DNA of 64,000 nucleotides from Maratus speciosus (GCA_963932465.1 OZ010799.1:281800083-281864082), one strand, 5' to 3'; positions 1 to 12,229 are shown, counted from the stretch's first letter. Notes: a model not told the origin generated them from the letters alone. Program-made: numbers and translations.

Positions 1-981
1 AAAAAAAAAAAAAAAAGTTGCAATAGTGCTCAGATTTACTTAAAATGGCACATTTTTAGAGTACGAAAGCATATTTTCATTCCTCCCATTTATTTGCTTT
101 CCTTTCGACTAATTTTCTTTTCAGTTAATTCTGGAAACGTTGTTTTAAAATTTTCAAAGTTGTTTCGTTCCATTTTTATGCTTTCTTACTCCATAAGTAC
201 TCACAAGTACTTCATAATTGATTTTATTAATATTATTGTGTTTTTGTACAGGATACGAAAACACAGTGATATTGCTATTTTTGATATTTTGTGTTGTCTA
301 TTATAATATTTATAAATATAATATAAGTAGTTTTTTTCCCATTGCATTGAATGTTCCAATATCTTTAGTTATTAAGATACACATTCACCTTTGCTTAACT
401 TTTAATGCATATTAAAATATATTATTTTTTTTTCTCTCAAAAAGAGTTAACGAAGATTATATTTTGTCCCATATATTTTTTTTCTAGTTCGCCTTCGGCT
501 TGAAAATATTTTAATTTGAGAAATTTTTTAAAATTTCTGTCATTTTAGAGAAACAAGGACAGATAGCAAGTTTTTTTTTTTCTTCTCTGTTAAAAAGGAT
601 AAAATAAGTTTTTATTTCAGTTGCTTGCTTCTACCACTTTTATTTTAAAAGACTTACATGTTTCATTCTTTAAAAAAAAAAATAAAATAAAATAGGAGCT
701 ATTGCGAAATATTTTTCTGTTTCTCTTTCTGTTGCTTAAAATAAGCAACGGTATTATTTTTACTTTGGGAAACACAATTTTGTCCCTGGATAAGTTTTCT
801 TTTTCTCTATTTTTTTATGTAAGGTTTAAAAAAAAAATAATAAGACCTTTTGTTTATTTTTAAGTTGTGTATTAGTTTTTTTTAATGTGATTATTTTATT
901 TCATTATTTTAGTTGCTTTGCATTTTTATCTGTTTATGTGTGTTATATTTAGATATGTATGCAGAATTTCAGTAACAATTT
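1..981. other. AT-rich region upstream of gag, no gene
   Basis: The stretch opens with an A run and is T-rich throughout with many short homopolymers. It could hold the 5' LTR or leader of the Ty3/gypsy element that follows, but I could not match it to a second copy downstream, so no LTR is called. The short open frames between 94 and 415 have low-complexity F/I/L-rich products and look non-coding. Confidence 0.5.
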
Positions 982-1017
982 TTGATTAGAGAATTTGTGT
1001 TAGGTAAACCGTTGACC

Positions 1018-1725
1018 ATGTCCGCTAAACAAGTTCAAATCAACATTAACCAATTTGATGGAGATCCGGATTTGCTTAAATTTTTTTTAAACCAAATTAG
1101 GTCGGTTGCTGAAATTAACAAATACAGCCCTAAGACTACCATTGCTGTTCTTGTAGGGAAATTAATTGGTCCCGCTCAAAAATTTTATGCTCAGAATCCG
1201 GAAATTCAAAAAATTAATGATCTAGATACGCTTGAAAAAGAATTTGCCGCATTTTTCTCACCCCCGAGCAAGTGCGTGGCTGGCGTTGAACTTTCGAGCT
1301 ATTCTCTTCTGCCAGCGGAGTCAATTAAAAATTTAGCTCACCGGTTAAACGTGTTAGCCGCAACTGTCTATTCAGATATTAAAGACGAAAATGCCCGTAA
1401 CACCATTAAACTTATGAAATTTATGGAAGCTGTGCCAGCTAACATACGAATAAAGTTACAAGAAGAAGGCGTCAATGAATATCGTGCTGCTGTTGAAAGA
1501 GCACAGACATTACACGAAATTCTGCATAACGAAAAGATTCTACATTCCTTACCCTCTGTCAGTAAATCTCAAAATAACATTGAAGAGCAATTGAAGGAAC
1601 TCTCGGAAAAAAGTCCTTCCGGCCAGTGCCGGGAGGAAGAGGTAGCTTTCATAATCCTTATTTTAAAAAAGCCAACTTATATCATGCAAACACACGAAGC
1701 TCAATTTAGTGGAAACCGAATATAG
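1018..1725 (+). pseudogene. gag: gag capsid region of Ty3/gypsy element 1
   Basis: This open frame encodes about 235 residues from the ATG at 1018. The frame is also open from a TTG at 982, but the ATG start gives the more natural N-terminus. It shows the helix-rich, motif-poor character of a gypsy Gag capsid: a start rich in Q, N and I, a segment ending near FFSPPSK, and a downstream AHRLNVLAA stretch. After about position 1620 the frame degrades. The plus-one frame there reads as an R/G- and N/Y-rich stretch typical of the Gag linker, so a small indel near 1620 is likely. The zinc knuckle expected next lies 3 kb away at 4.95 kb. Identification rests on position before pol and general character rather than an invariant motif. 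Confidence 0.6.
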
Positions 1726-1749
1726 GAGATTCAATACTAATTTTTATCA

Positions 1750-4609
1750 ATATAATGAATGAGAATTTCGCGAAATTAGTCAGCTTTATCCAAGCTGCTT
1801 TTCTTTAAAGTAACTTATATTTGGCTGCCAAATTCGGCAATTTCTTAAAGTGCCTGTCATTTTAAGACAACATGGTGGATGAGGCTAAGCAGTGAACTTG
1901 GTCGAGACCATAGTAATTGCTGTGCACATGCTCACTCACATCGGAATCGGTTAATATATAGGAGTGCTGTCGCATGCAAAAAATCAGATTTTTCAAAATG
2001 TCACCCACAATAGAAATTGAAACTGCTATATCTGAGCCATTTTTTAAGGTAAGGACAAACAAAAAATGCTCCTGAATCCTTATATCAAGACCAAATACTT
2101 AAGAAAGAAACCTTTTTCAATTTCTAATTTTTTTGCACCTCACTTTAAATATATATATTTGTTTTTAATTTAATGGCCGCCATTTTGAAACAAGATGGCT
2201 GATGAATCTGGCCAGCGAACTTGGTCGAGGTGTTGATGTATACTATCCACATGCCTTCTTACATCGAAATAGGCGAATACGTGTGTTATCGTGTGACAAA
2301 TACAAGATCGTTTCAAAATGTTAGCCATGCTAGAAATTCAAAGTGCTATAAATCAACCATTTTTTAAGATATCAACAAAAGAACAAATTTTCAGAAACAA
2401 AAACTGCTCCGGAATCTTTGTATCAAGGCCAAACACATAAAAAAAATCTTTTTCATTTTCCAATTTTTTAATACCTCATTTTGAATTTTAAATTTAATTT
2501 TTTTAAATGGCAACCCTTTTGAAACAAGATGGCGAATGAAGCTGGCCAACGAACTCGGTCGAGACATTGGTATGTACTATGTACAGACCAAGTTACATCC
2601 AAATAGGTTCATAAATACGCCTGTTATCGCGTGACAAAAATCAGGTCGTTTTAAAATATCAGCCACAAGAGAAATTCAAAATGCTATTACTCAGCCATTT
2701 TTTTTTTAGATATAGACGAAAGAAAAACTGTCCCGGAATCTTTGTATTAAGGTCAAACACATACAAAAAAAATTTTTTCATTTTCCAATTTTTTGGTATC
2801 TCATTTAAATTTTTTTATTTTTTAATTTTTTTAAATGACCGCCATTTTGAAACAAGATGGCTGATGAATCTGGCCAGCGAACTTGGTCGAGGTGTTGATG
2901 TATACTATCCACATGCCTTCTTACATCGAAATAGGCGAATACGTGTGTTATCGCGTGACAAATACAAGATCGTTTCAAAATGTTAGCCATGCTAGAAATT
3001 CAAAGTGCTATAAATCAACCATTTTTTAAGATATCAACAAAAGAACAAATTTTCAGAAACAAAAACTGCTCCGGAATCTTTGTATCAAGGCCAAACACAT
3101 AAAAAAAATCTTTTTCATTTTCCAATTTTTTAATACCTCATTTTGAATTTTAAATTTAATTTTTTTAAATGGCAACCCTTTTGAAACAAGATGGCGAATG
3201 AAGCTGGCCAACGAACTCGGTCGAGACATTGGTATGTACTATGTACAGACCAAGTTACATCCAAATAGGTTCATAAATACGCCTGTTATCGCGTGACAAA
3301 AATCAGGTCGTTTTAAAATATCAGCCACAAGAGAAATTCAAAATGCTATTACTCAGCCATTTTTTTTTTAGATATAGACGAAAGAAAAACTGTCCCGGAA
3401 TCTTTGTATTAAGGTCAAACACATACAAAAAAAAATTTTTCATTTTCCAATTTTTTGGTATCTCATTTAAATTTTTTTATCTTTTAATTTTTTTAAATGA
3501 CCGCCATTTTGAAACAAGATGGCGGATGAAGCTGGCCAACGAACTCGGTCGAGATATTTGTATGTACTATGTACACAACAAGGTACATCCAAGTCGGTTC
3601 ATAAATACGCCTGTTATTACGTGAGAATAATCAGGACGTTTCAAAATGTCAGCCACGCTAGAAATTCAAAATGCTATAACTCAGCCATTTCTTAAGATAT
3701 AGACGAAACAAAAACTGCTCCCGAATCTTTTTATCAAGGTCAAACACATAAGAAGAAAATATTTTTTCAATTTTCAATTTTTGGTACCAATTTCAAATTT
3801 AAATTTTTCTTAAAAATTTAAATGGCAACCCTTTTGAAACAAGATGGCGAATGAAGCTGGCCAACGAACTCGGTCGAGACATTGGTATGTACTATGTACA
3901 GACCAAGTTACATCCAAATCGGTTCATAAATACGCCTTTTATCGCGTGGCAAAATTCAGGACGTTTCAAAATGTCAGCCACGCTAGAAATTCAAATTGCT
4001 ATAACTCAGCCATTTTTTAATATATAGACGAAACAAAAACTGCTCCGAAATCTTTGTATAACGGTCAAATACATAAGAAAAAAATATTTTTCCATTTTCA
4101 ATTTTTTGTTACCACATTTCAAATTTTAAATTTTTAAAAAATTTTTAAATGGCCGCCATTTTGAAACAAAATGGCGGATGAAGCTGGCCAACGAACTCGG
4201 TCGAGAGATTGGTATGTACTATGTACACACCGAATTACATCCAAATCGGTTCATAAATACGCCTTTTATCGCGTGACAAAATTCAGGACGTTTCAAAATG
4301 TCAGCCACGCTAGAAATTCAAAATGCTATAACTCAGCCATTTTTTAAGATATAGACGAAACAAAAACTGCTCCGGAATCTTTGTATAAAGGTCAAATACA
4401 TAAGAAAAAAATATTTGTCCATTTTTAATTTTTTGGTACCACATTTCAAGTTTTAAATTTTTTTTTAAATTTTAAATGGCCGCCATTTTGAAACAAAACG
4501 GCGGATGAAGCTGGCCAACGAACTCGGTCGAGACATTGGTATGTAGTATGTACACACCGAATTACATCATAATCGGTTCATAATTACGGGAGTTACAGTG
4601 TGACACAGG

Positions 4610-4611
<2 letters not shown>
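1750..4611 (+). repeat. ~328-bp tandem satellite array inside gag, about 9 copies
   Basis: A unit of about 328 bp recurs, with its ATGGCCGCCATTTTG-type segment at about 2174, 2508, 2836, 3170, 3497, 3823, 4148 and 4478, and a weaker first copy near 1868. Copies alternate between a form with GCCGCCATTTTGAAAC and a form with GCAACCCTTTTGAAAC. The blocks at 2174-2835 and 2836-3496 are nearly identical, which indicates a recent two-unit (about 662 bp) duplication. Several copies carry the palindrome CCGCCATTTTG-AAA-CAAAATGGCGG. Short open frames within the array (2681-2986 and 3343-3624 on plus, 2805-2990 on minus) are products of the repeat and not genes. Confidence 0.9.

Positions 4612-4647
<36 letters not shown>
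4612..4647. repeat. (TA)n microsatellite
   Basis: An uninterrupted alternating TA run forms the right edge of the satellite array, just before retroelement sequence resumes. Confidence 0.95.
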
Positions 4648-4649
<2 letters not shown>

Positions 4650-4761
4650 ATTTTGAACAGAGGGTGGTTTCGGGGTCTGGGGGTCATGATCGATGAAAAT
4701 ATACCAAAATTTTTTGAAATCGCTTTCCTCCGAACGGCTGCAATAGGTAGCTTTTTTGTAA

Positions 4762-5070
4762 AGAAAGCTACCTAAAATAAATGCATTAACACTCGCACCG
4801 CCTGGACCCAAAACTGAAACTAAAAAAAATGACATGCAAGGTAGCCCAAAGTATAACGCAAATGCGATGCGCTGCAGGAAAAATTTCAAAACGCGAAACT
4901 TCCCAAAACGTTTTTCCCCTCACAAATTTCCACAAAGAAAAGTTGTAACTTGCCAACTCTGTTTCCGCAATGGCCACCAGGCCCATCAATGTTTTAAATG
5001 GAAAAGAGTTAATACACAGAGAAGGGAAAATTTTAACAGACGCAACAATTACCAGGCTCAGGAAAACTAG
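4762..5070 (+). pseudogene. gag: gag nucleocapsid (CCHC zinc knuckle) of element 1
   Basis: The open frame continues Gag on the far side of the satellite array. It is basic (rich in K, R and N) and contains one CX2CX4HX4C zinc knuckle, CQLCFRNGHQAHQC, at about 4957-4998, the standard RNA-binding motif of retroelement nucleocapsids. It ends at a stop at 5068-5070, just before the protease frame. An AGGTAGCTTT motif occurs both here (4745-4754) and in the upstream gag (1640-1649), which could be a duplicated target site of the inserted DNA. That reading is inference. Confidence 0.8.
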
Positions 5071-5102
5071 AACAGAGACACAATTTTTATGCTGATGATT
5101 TT

Positions 5103-5558
5103 GTGTCTCAACCATGTGACTTAACATCAGCAACATTTCCTATTGACCCTACATTACCAAAGATCTCTAAAGAAAGGTTAGTCAATTCAACCGGGTTACA
5201 AACTTCACATCACATTAAAATCGCAAGAAATATCACAACTCAAACAGAAAATGAAGGCGATAAAATTGTTCACATCATTTGTAGTGTTAATACGCATTCT
5301 CCATCACTCCCTCTTGTAAAGGCCACTATTGCAAACCATAAAATCACCCTATTGGCTGACTCTGGAAGTAGCATTTCGTTACTTTCACAAAATTTATTTA
5401 ATGAACTTAAACCTGTATTAAAATACAAGAGACTATCAACAGCTTTAAATATTAAAACCGTCAATTCGGATGTTTCTTTTTCTTCATGTATTAGAGCATC
5501 CATTAAATTAGAAAAAAAAATCCTTCTCGCACCACTTTTATGTAGTGGATATTCCTGA
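5103..5558 (+). pseudogene. Retroviral-type aspartic protease of element 1
   Basis: A 151-residue frame carries the active-site triad in LLADSGSS (residues 86-88, D-S-G, in place of the commoner D-T-G), followed by the hydrophobic ISLLSQ strand. This domain would release Gag and Pol proteins. The C-terminal part of the fold, including the second conserved block (ILGFDF), is in the next frame starting at 5545, so the protease is split by a frameshift near 5530-5555. Confidence 0.8.
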
Positions 5559-6096
5559 ATCCTCCAGTTTTGAAGGCATTCTTGGTTTTGATTTCATTAG
5601 TAAATTTAACATTATCATTGATACTTTCAATAAATGCATTCACATTAACAACAACTTGACTATTCCACTAGAAACATCACACACTAAGTCTAAAGTCAGT
5701 GAAAGTAATCAATGTAACACCTTATGTGATGTAGTGACAAATCAAAAAGTTTTCTTAACCCGTAAAATCATTCTAGAACCCCAAGAGCAAACATGGTGCT
5801 CAGTTTACACAAACAATAATATCAAACATGACATAAACTATCTATTTGAATATTTGGCAGATAAAAAGGAATTAGTAGGTCATGATGCCATTATTCAAAT
5901 GGATAAAAAATCTAAACGCAAAAAGAAGCCTGTACAATTAAATCTTTTCTTTTCTATTTCACTTAAAAATAATTCTGACACTACCATTCATCTCCCTAAA
6001 CACACAAAATTGGACATTTATCTGAAGTTGAGGAAATTCTTGACTACCCCTCCGATAATTTGGACAAGCATCATAACTCAGAACAACACTTCCTAA
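5545..6096 (+). pseudogene. Protease C-terminus and protease-RT linker of element 1
   Basis: The frame begins with the ILGFDFISKF block, the second conserved region of Ty3/gypsy proteases. It continues through a long linker without recognisable motifs toward the reverse transcriptase. From about 6015 the reading switches to another frame and then back to the RT frame near 6145, so at least two indels separate it from RT. Confidence 0.7.
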
Positions 6097-6144
6097 ATTT
6101 TATCCAGGCATCTAATGAAACATTAAAAAAAGAGGAAAGAGGAG

Positions 6145-8160
6145 TTGGCAGCTACCGATTTTGATCTTACACATTTAAGTTCTAATGAAGCAAATACAAT
6201 GACTAAATTATTACTTAATTACTACCCGGCCTTTTCAAAATCATTAAATACACTTGGACATACTGATAAGATTGTACCTGAGTTGAAATTTATTAATGAT
6301 TACCCTATAAAAACTCTTCCATTTCACCTTCCTCAATCTTTGCAAAAAGGTACTTTAGAACAAATTTAAGATCTGCTTGATGCCAAAATTATTGAACGCC
6401 ACTGTTCAGAATGGGCTTGCCCCATGCTTTTAGTCAAAAAGAAACCAGACGGAACTGGTAAACAAAAATTTCGTCTCGCCTTAGATCTTCGAATGGTAAA
6501 TACTGTAATTCAAGGATCATCTTACCCTCTACCTAAAATTCAAACCATCATTTCAAATCTTTCTCAGTATCGATATTTTTCTTCTCTTGACTTTCATCAG
6601 GCATATCATCAAATTGATTTGCCAGAAAAATTCCAAAATCAGTTGACATTTACTACTATGTTTGGTTCTTTTAGATACAAGAGATTAGTGTTCGGATTAA
6701 AAAACAGTGCTTCTATTTTCCAAGCTTTAATGGACTCTTTACTTGATGAATTACAATTAGATGGTGTATATACATATCAGGATGATTTCATTGTAGGTGC
6801 AAACTCTTTTGATGAAATGTGTAATAAATTAAAAAAAATTCTCTCTATCTTAACCAAATATAACTTGACCCTGTCTCCTAGCAAGTGTACTTTTCATAAA
6901 TCTAGTATTGACTATTTGGGATTTCATGTAGAAAATCAGTCCGTTTCCCCGATTCAGTCAAATATCATAAAAATAACATATTTTCCCACACCTACAACTA
7001 AACGTCAACTAAAAAGACTCATTGGTGTCATTACATTTTATAAGAGTCTAATTCCATCCTTTTCTGAGTTAGTACAACCACTGATAAACCTAACTACTCC
7101 AAAAGTTAAATTTAAATGGACAGTTAAACATCAAGAAATCATGGACACAATACAAAAAATTTTCTTTAATTCTCCCATGGTTAGATTACCTGATTGGAAT
7201 AAGACATTTTATTTAAATACAGATGCGTCAAATGTTGCTATTTCTGGTGTTTTATTACAACAGCATGATCAACAACTTTTACCAGTAGCATATTTTTCTA
7301 AATCTCTTAAGCCATCAGAAAAAAAATACCCTGCACTTAAATTAGAACTCATGGCAATTTATAAATCTGTAACCGCTTTCAAATATTATTTATATAACAG
7401 ACAATTTGTAATTCTTTCTGACAGTAAACCCTTAGAAAAATATAACAAGACTACTAATACAGCTGATATTATCACTCGTTGGCTCATGGAGCTTTCAGAG
7501 TACTCATACACTTTTAAACATATCCCTGGTAAGAAAAATGTTCTTGCTGACTATTTATCTCGCTGTACTTTTGAAAACAATCAACAAACTCTTGATACTA
7601 ACCCTGAACTGATCCATGACCTTCAACCATTACCTATTGTTGACTATGATACACCAGACAGTAATAATTCATGTTCAATTGCCACTAAGAAATATGTAAA
7701 CTATCTTGTATCTGGTAAACAAACAAATCCAGATCCTTTATTGGAAATTTCAAATGAAACTTTCTCCTATGAACAAAAAAATGACACCACCTTGTCCACT
7801 GTTTACAAAGATATTCTAAAGAAAGGACCTTCTCGAAAATATCCTAATTACTTCATACACCCTGATTCGAAAGTTTTAATGTTAAAAAAAGAAAATAATC
7901 TTAACAACACTTTTTCATATCACATTGTTGTTCCTAACTCTCTTAAAAGCAAAGTTTTAACAATCTCTCATTTATCTCACTTTGGTTTTAATAAAACCTA
8001 TGAGTTCCTATCATCAAGATATTTTTGGAAAGGCATGTATGTTGACACCTTAAACTTTGTAGCTTCATGTGTCAAATGTCTTCAATGTAAACATCATCAA
8101 ACCCCTCCTGCACCCTTACAAACCCACCTACACGCCCAGATATCCTGGCCATACTATTAG
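6145..8160 (+). pseudogene. pol: Reverse transcriptase, RNase H and integrase zinc finger of element 1
   Basis: One frame runs from 6145 to 8160, broken only by an in-frame TAA at 6367-6369. Counting residues from 6424, the RT palm shows LDLRMVNTVI (about 20-29), the SSLDFHQAYHQI block (53-64) and the catalytic YQDD at 118-121. RNase H follows, with LNTDAS at about residue 265 and SDSKPLE at about 333. The integrase HHCC zinc finger begins near residue 516 and has its CX2C near 550. The order RT-RNase H-integrase is diagnostic of Ty3/gypsy. The integrase core continues in another frame from 8069, so a frameshift lies between 8069 and 8160. Confidence 0.93.
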
Positions 8161-9049
8161 TACAGATCTCGTTGGACCTTTTTCTAATGGTAAACATATT
8201 TTAACTATTACAGATCACTTTTCAAGACATGTTGAACTTTTTCCACTTAATGATACATCTGCAACTAAAGTCGTTAAATGTTTATTCTCTTATATAACCA
8301 CCTTTGGGAGACCTTCTGTTGTCTTATCAGACTTAGGACTCCAATATACATCTCAAATATACAACATTTTAAATGATACTCTAGGTATTAAGGTACTTCA
8401 CAGCTCTGTTTCGAGGCCACAAAGCAATGCTCTTTCGGAGAGAATAAATAAATCTATCAAATACTCTGTTAATATACTTTTACAAGAAGGTCACTCATTT
8501 GAAAATGCAATATTTATACACAAGTCACTCTATAATGGTTCAAAACATTCAACTACATTATTCACTCCTAATCTTCTCCACTTTGGACGTGAACTTTCAT
8601 TAATTTTTGACACTTTTGATCAGAATAGCAATCAACCTTTTCTAGATAAACATACTGAAATACATAAACTACTTGAAGATTTACACAAAATATATGACAA
8701 GGCTTACAATAACATTAAAACAGCACAGGATAAAAGATATAAACATTACGGTCAGAAAGCTAAATTAAGAACCATTTGTCTCAAAGATATTGTGTACTTA
8801 AAGTCTGTTGATAAATTCAAACCTAAATACACTGGACCATATATTGTAACTTTTAAACATTCACCTGTGTCATTCTCGATCAAGAGATTGTATGCTGCTG
8901 ATAATACAGCATTTCGTGTACACATTGATAGGTTACTTCTTGCACCACCTCGATATGGACATTTATTCGATGCTACAAGTCACTTAAACAATCACAAATT
9001 CCCTAATGTTTATCAACCACATACATATAATTTAAGAAACAGAAAATAA
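8069..9049 (+). pseudogene. Integrase catalytic core of element 1
   Basis: A 326-residue frame contains the DDE core: D33 in STDLVGP, D88 in LSDLGLQ and E124 in ALSERINKS, with 35 residues between the last two. The usual DQG after the second aspartate is DLG here, which suggests decay. The C-terminal part contains the GPY-like stretch KPKYTGPYIV, and the protein ends in an arginine-rich YNLRNRK tail followed by a stop at 9047-9049. No envelope-like frame follows. Confidence 0.9.
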
Positions 9050-11490
9050 TATACTTTGGTTTACATTTCTTTTCTTATGACATGTATTGTGAAGCTAAGT
9101 GTACAACCAGAGGCCTAGGTTGTATGTATGTTGCTTACAACAGATCTTTGACAACATAATGGCTGGCCCATGACTGTTTTCTTCGAAGATCTCTTGTGAA
9201 CAATATTTTGAATCACTTTACACTCATTTCATTTTACTGTACACTTTTATGTTATTTACATACACTTAACTATTATTTACAGTTTAACATTTATTTTACA
9301 TTTCATTCTTTTACGATTACATTTCAGTTAAAACTGATAACTAACACATTTAATAAATGCAGTTATTTAAAAAAAAAAAAATTCCACATGTAATTTGATA
9401 ACATTTTCTTGGCAACCAGTTAGTTACCTTCTAAATATATGACTTGTGCATTATTTAACCTGATTGTGACTTTTTCATTTTTTTATGTCTCTCTTCACTC
9501 TAGGATTGTCTACCCCTTTTTGATTTGATATATATGTGACATATATCTATTTTTTTTTTAAATTCTCCCTTTCGAATGTTTTGTTCCCGTTCAAAATTAT
9601 TGCCCTTAGGGTCCAAAACTTCATTGTGTTGAGAGACAACCCCTTGGAATTGGTGTTCCAATTCACATAAATCAATTTTTGCTTGTAAACCGACGTGTGC
9701 TCCTTTTGAGGACCGCTAGTGTCTTCGGAGGAGAAGGGACTCATATAAGCGGGCGCTGTATGAGTCTCAAAACTCCCTCCTCACATAAGGCTGAAGCCCT
9801 AAGCTGACGCCGTAATACTTGTGGTCTACACAAGATTCAGGGTGACACCTTTTTCATGGGCGTGCTTCAGGCACCTCTCTTTTTTTGTCATCCTATGCTG
9901 CATGCATGAACATTACATTTTTTAAAAAATCATGTCCAATTTCTTTTAAAATCATATTACAATTGATTATTAGTTTACAATTACACATTTCACTTATTAT
10001 TATTTACTCTTTACTTCTAGAGTTGCATTTGTGTTTATATATTATATTTTTATTGTTACTACTTGTGTTTTTTTTTCATAAAAATGATCCGAATCAGGAT
10101 CAATTTTTTGATGATGTGCAGCCAAGGGTCTAGTTACATGCTGCTTAAATATTTGCTGTCAGAGTCGACTCAAGTAAAAAAAAAAAAATATATATATATA
10201 TACCATGGTATGCAATTTTGAAGAAAATTTTACTGAAGGTGGAGATCCATAAACTTATTTTTAAAAAAATATTAATTCATAAAATCTCTTAGGACTGTTG
10301 ATCTATTGATGAAAGAGATTTTTTTTGTTTTCATGACAGCAACTTGTTTTTTTTAAAAAAAAACTTTTATGTTTTGAAGATATAATTATATGTGTAACTA
10401 TTTTTCTTGCTGTTTTGCCCATGCACACGGGTCAACAAAAGTTTTTTTTTTTTTTGCGGTGTCCCAGGTGATATATATAACGATTATCTCGTTATATATG
10501 TTTACATTCCATCCCCCCCCCCCCAGACAGTTTCAATTAAAATTCTGTTTAATAACTTATTTATTTTGTGCACTATAGTCAAACAGTGCAGCCCCTAAAT
10601 AAAATTCAACATTTAAAAACTAAATCGATTGTATTATCAGCCCTTCACATTTAAATTAAATTATTCTAAGTACTCGTCTCTTTAATAAAATAAAATCAGT
10701 GAATCACTCTCCATTTCCACTTTCTGATTCTTTCACACATACGCTTTAACCTTGTACAAAATTCGTTACGGCTGACTGTTAGTTTCAAAAGCATTTTAAC
10801 TTCGGTCATTTCCTTATTTGGGCATGAATATAACTCATCATTTAAAATCACTTTACATGCAATCTACTTATTAGAATTATCTTCGCTTCACACCCTTTTG
10901 TTCAGATGTATGGCAATTCTGCATTTTTGTGGTAAAGCGGTGCATCTTTGATCTAACATCTGGTCTAGAAAAATACAGTCTCATGCTTTTTAGCCTAACG
11001 AATTCGGTCTGTTGCTATGCCCTTTCCAGATAACACTTTTTATTTTTTACATTTAACCGCAGCTGTATCAATGTACAGATGAGTCTCCGACTATCATGAC
11101 TCAGGAATGTATGCAGCCCACAATCTGCCCCCCCCCCTACACATTAATATGGTAGAAGCCTACCGTACATTTTTGGCGAACATACCAGCCAATGTTTCTC
11201 TTAGCCCCTGTGCATGGCGCAAAAATACTTTTAGATTGGCGATATTGTAGTCCGCCAAGCAAGAAAGTTGTAACTGTATATTCTTCACATTCCTGCTTTC
11301 TCTCTAGCCTCGTGATGACGTCTTAAAAGAGGCTCCTTATTGCTTTTCCCTTGTACCTCTCCCTTCGACTTTCATCATGGAAATAAACTAACTCTTCGTT
11401 TACTCGAATTGGAGTTTTTTTTAATATTACCTGGTGTTTTTTAATTCTCGCAATCTTATAAACGCAAACGGCCATCTCTTCTAGCAAAAA
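9050..11490. other. Non-coding stretch after element 1, possible 3' LTR
   Basis: No convincing gene is present. A purine run GGAGGAGAAGGGA at 9727-9739 is followed at once by TCATATAAGC, a TATA-like sequence, and then a GC-richer block to about 9880. This would suit a polypurine tract entering an LTR, but no matching left LTR is visible. The frame at 9885-10133 encodes an I/L/F-rich stretch ending in DPNQDQFFDDVQPRV and is not recognised. T- and C-runs occur near 10440 and 10510. Confidence 0.35.
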
Positions 11491-11501
11491 AAGTTTTCAT
11501 A

Positions 11502-12215
11502 ATGAAAATTTTCCTTCACGACAAATTTCCAGTCAAAGACAGAAAAAAGAATCGCTTCATTTCACTGCTTAAAACAGAGTTTCAAAATAACAGAATTCAA
11601 GCTGACCAGGCAGAGGAAGACGCTGATGTCATGATTGTTACCTCAGCCATTTCAAGAGCCGAAACCTTTGAAATTGTAATATTGTCAGAGAAGACATTGA
11701 TTTTCTTGTGATCACGACGAGCTTAGAATATCAACACAAAAGTCTGTTTTTCCAAAAACCAGGAATAGGTAATATTGAAACTAAGTGATTTTCAACCATG
11801 TCATGCAAATACATTTACAACAATGTTCTTTTCACTCATGCAATCATACGATGCGATACAACATCCGCTCTTTTTGGGCAAGGAAAATCAAAGTTTTGTA
11901 AAAGTTTGAAAAAACATGATCAGTTTAAGGAAACAGACTGTGTGTTCTATAAACCAGAGTCAACCCGTCAAGAAATCGTCAAGGCTGGAGAAAAATTCAT
12001 TATTGCACTATACAGTGGATGCATACTCACCACACAGACTTTCGAAACATTGAGGTTCCAGTTATTTCCTATATCTGCCACTAAAGGAAAACTTCATCTT
12101 GCAAGGCTACCACGAACGAAAGAGGCTGCGCAACATAATTTCCTCCGATGTTATCATCAGGTGCAAGCTTGGATAGGAAACAACACAACCCCTTAAGAAT
12201 GGGGTTGGGTTCCAA
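11502..12215 (+). pseudogene. Fragment of a multi-copy PIN/FEN1-like nuclease family, C-terminal part
   Basis: Two frames (11502-11711 and 11798-12196) form one broken gene. They carry, in order, KNRFISLL, QAEEDADVMIV, a partly frameshifted EDIDFLVI segment near 11685, HAIIRCDTTSALFGQGK, and YHQVQAWIGNN followed by a stop and then WGW. From memory this matches a large family of uncharacterised arthropod and other animal proteins found in many genomic copies. I infer a PIN/XPG-type fold: EEDAD resembles the XPG-I EAEA motif, the EDxDxL segment the next metal-binding acidic motif, and GCDTTSALFGxGK the GCDY...G segment. Lesions are a frameshift near 11680, a TGA at 11786-11788 and a TAA at 12194-12196. 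The usual glycine before CD is arginine. The N-terminal half is missing here; the fragment at 63.1-64 kb covers that half. Confidence 0.65.
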
Positions 12216-12229
12216 GGTCAAAATTCTTG

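Larger units (their letters stand above)
1018..9049 (+). mobile_element. Degenerate Ty3/gypsy LTR-type retrotransposon (element 1)
   Basis: The order gag, nucleocapsid zinc knuckle, aspartic protease, reverse transcriptase, RNase H and integrase on the plus strand is that of a Ty3/gypsy element. The coding sequence is cut into at least six open pieces by frameshifts and stops, and gag is separated from its zinc knuckle by about 3 kb of satellite DNA. No LTR pair could be identified: the left one may lie outside the window and the right one may start near 9.73 kb. The copy cannot be autonomous. Family assignment is firm from motifs; the subclade is not resolved. Confidence 0.85.

Noticed and set aside
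94..415. Two overlapping F/I/L-rich open frames at the left edge
   Set aside because: Low-complexity AT-driven products with no motif or supporting context.
2681..3624. Nearly identical ~100-residue frames repeated in the satellite
   Set aside because: They follow the satellite unit and reflect its duplication; no conserved protein and the frame is not kept in all units.
10390..10598. Two overlapping frames with F and P runs
   Set aside because: They are encoded by T and C homopolymers.
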